Source of the DNA: a bacterium
Lineage (GTDB): Bacteria; Patescibacteriota; Patescibacteriia; UBA1558; S5-K13
NCBI GenBank assembly: GCA_021106915.1
Contig: JAIOTH010000013.1
Coordinates: forward strand, 1 to 5,845
Direction: 5' to 3'
Length of the DNA: 5,845 nt
Of the stretch, positions 5,425 to 5,845 are shown piece by piece. How positions within the stretch are numbered: position 1 is the first letter of the stretch; each line of letters starts with the position of its first letter. The position numbers and the translations under genes were made by a program. The notes beneath the pieces were generated by a model, which saw only the letters and a program-made list of their open reading frames with translations, was not told where the DNA came from and searched no databases.

Positions 5425-5845
5425 ATGAAGAAAAATATTTTTAAAAATTTATTTTTAGTAATATTATTTTTAGTAATATTATTTTTTAGTGGTAAACAAA
5501 TTGGTCTAGCAGAGGTTGATTTTAATTGTGGTTTTTATGGTTATGATGGAACTTCCATTAATACTTTTTCTTGTGAAAGTGGTATAGATATTACTTCTTC
5601 GTATAAAATAAGTAAAAATGGTATTACCTATGGAATTACTCTAACAGATCCAGATGATATAAGTGCTTCTAAATTTAGAATACAAACTAGTGAAGGTTTA
5701 AAATCATTTGCTAAAACAAGTGTTTGTGGTGATAATGATGTTTGGGGAAATGAAGAATGTGATCCACATGGACAAGAGCTAGTTAAATTATTGTCTGATG
5801 ATGGATCTAATGGTGATGCTTTTGGTTATGCTGTATCAATGAATG
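5425..5845 (+). CDS. Secreted protein with CGD..EECD motif and FG-GAP-like repeat, 3' truncated by window edge
   Basis: The frame opens at ATG 5425 and runs through 140 codons to the right edge without a stop. Residues 1-29 form a signal peptide: M-K-K-N-I-F-K-N, a very hydrophobic core (9-22), and likely cleavage after G-L-A (27-29). The mature part is polar with Cys at 35, 50, 101 and 112. V-C-G-D-N-D-V-W-G-N-E-E-C-D (100-113) resembles the C-G-[ND]-G-x-x-x-x-x-E-x-C-D motif of cysteine-rich repeats in secreted proteins, where paired Cys form disulphides. Directly after it, K-L-L-S-D-D-G-S-N-G-D-A-F-G-Y-A-V-S (121-138) matches the start of an FG-GAP (integrin-alpha-like) repeat, so more propeller blades probably follow beyond the window. 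No Shine-Dalgarno precedes the ATG. It lies 75 nt after another secreted-protein gene and is likely part of the same surface locus. A cell-surface binding role is inferred. Confidence 0.82.
   Translation, partial: MKKNIFKNLFLVILFLVILFFSGKQIGLAEVDFNCGFYGYDGTSINTFSCESGIDITSSYKISKNGITYGITLTDPDDISASKFRIQTSEGLKSFAKTSVCGDNDVWGNEECDPHGQELVKLLSDDGSNGDAFGYAVSMN

Noticed and set aside
1..5845. UGA recoded as glycine, as in some Patescibacteria
   Set aside because: Glycines in conserved motifs are encoded by GGN and no in-frame TGA occurs in the genes; absence of TGA stops among five genes is expected in AT-rich DNA.

Overview
This AT-rich window reads like a chromosomal segment of a streamlined bacterium, most likely a Candidate Phyla Radiation (Patescibacteria/Parcubacteria-type) genome. 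That placement is an inference. It rests on the strong A/T bias, start codons without recognisable Shine-Dalgarno sequences, a GC-rich palindromic intergenic repeat of a kind I associate with such genomes, and a secreted protein whose mature N-terminus carries a W-x-E-P...PPSGN...PPLN motif that I recall from Parcubacterial secreted proteins. Stop codons are TAA and TAG, and nothing points to a recoded UGA.

Left part (1-3283, + strand): three metabolic genes in the same direction with short gaps (29 and 55 nt). They are the C-terminal two thirds of a phosphohexomutase (GlmM/PMM-like, cut by the window edge), a complete second phosphohexomutase (ManB/PMM-PGM type), and a complete glutamate racemase (MurI). 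Together they would supply sugar 1-phosphates for nucleotide-sugar synthesis and D-glutamate for peptidoglycan, so the block looks like an envelope-precursor operon.

Middle (3284-3990): after murI comes a compact GC-rich palindromic repeat, then a strong hairpin terminator between convergent genes. Next is a small minus-strand gene for a single-pass membrane protein with a Lys/Asn/Pro-rich tail. The divergent gap after it (3804-3990) holds two imperfect copies of a roughly 79-bp promoter-bearing segment.

Right part (3991-5845, + strand): two secreted proteins. The first is a 452-residue signal-peptide protein that combines a G-V-Y-G-type repeat region with motifs seen in phage tail fibres and S74-associated stalks (V-G-I-N...P-S-S-E-L-E-V-D-G-D and D-M-Q-G-N-K-I-I-N-L...A-A-T-K-A-Y-V-D). 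The second, cut by the right edge, has a signal peptide, a C-G-D...E-E-C-D motif and the start of an FG-GAP-like repeat. With the minus-strand membrane protein they suggest a cell-surface or adhesion locus. I see no mobile element, CRISPR array, tRNA or rRNA, and no clear evidence for a wholly new system. The least explained parts are the duplicated promoter region and the surface-protein cluster.
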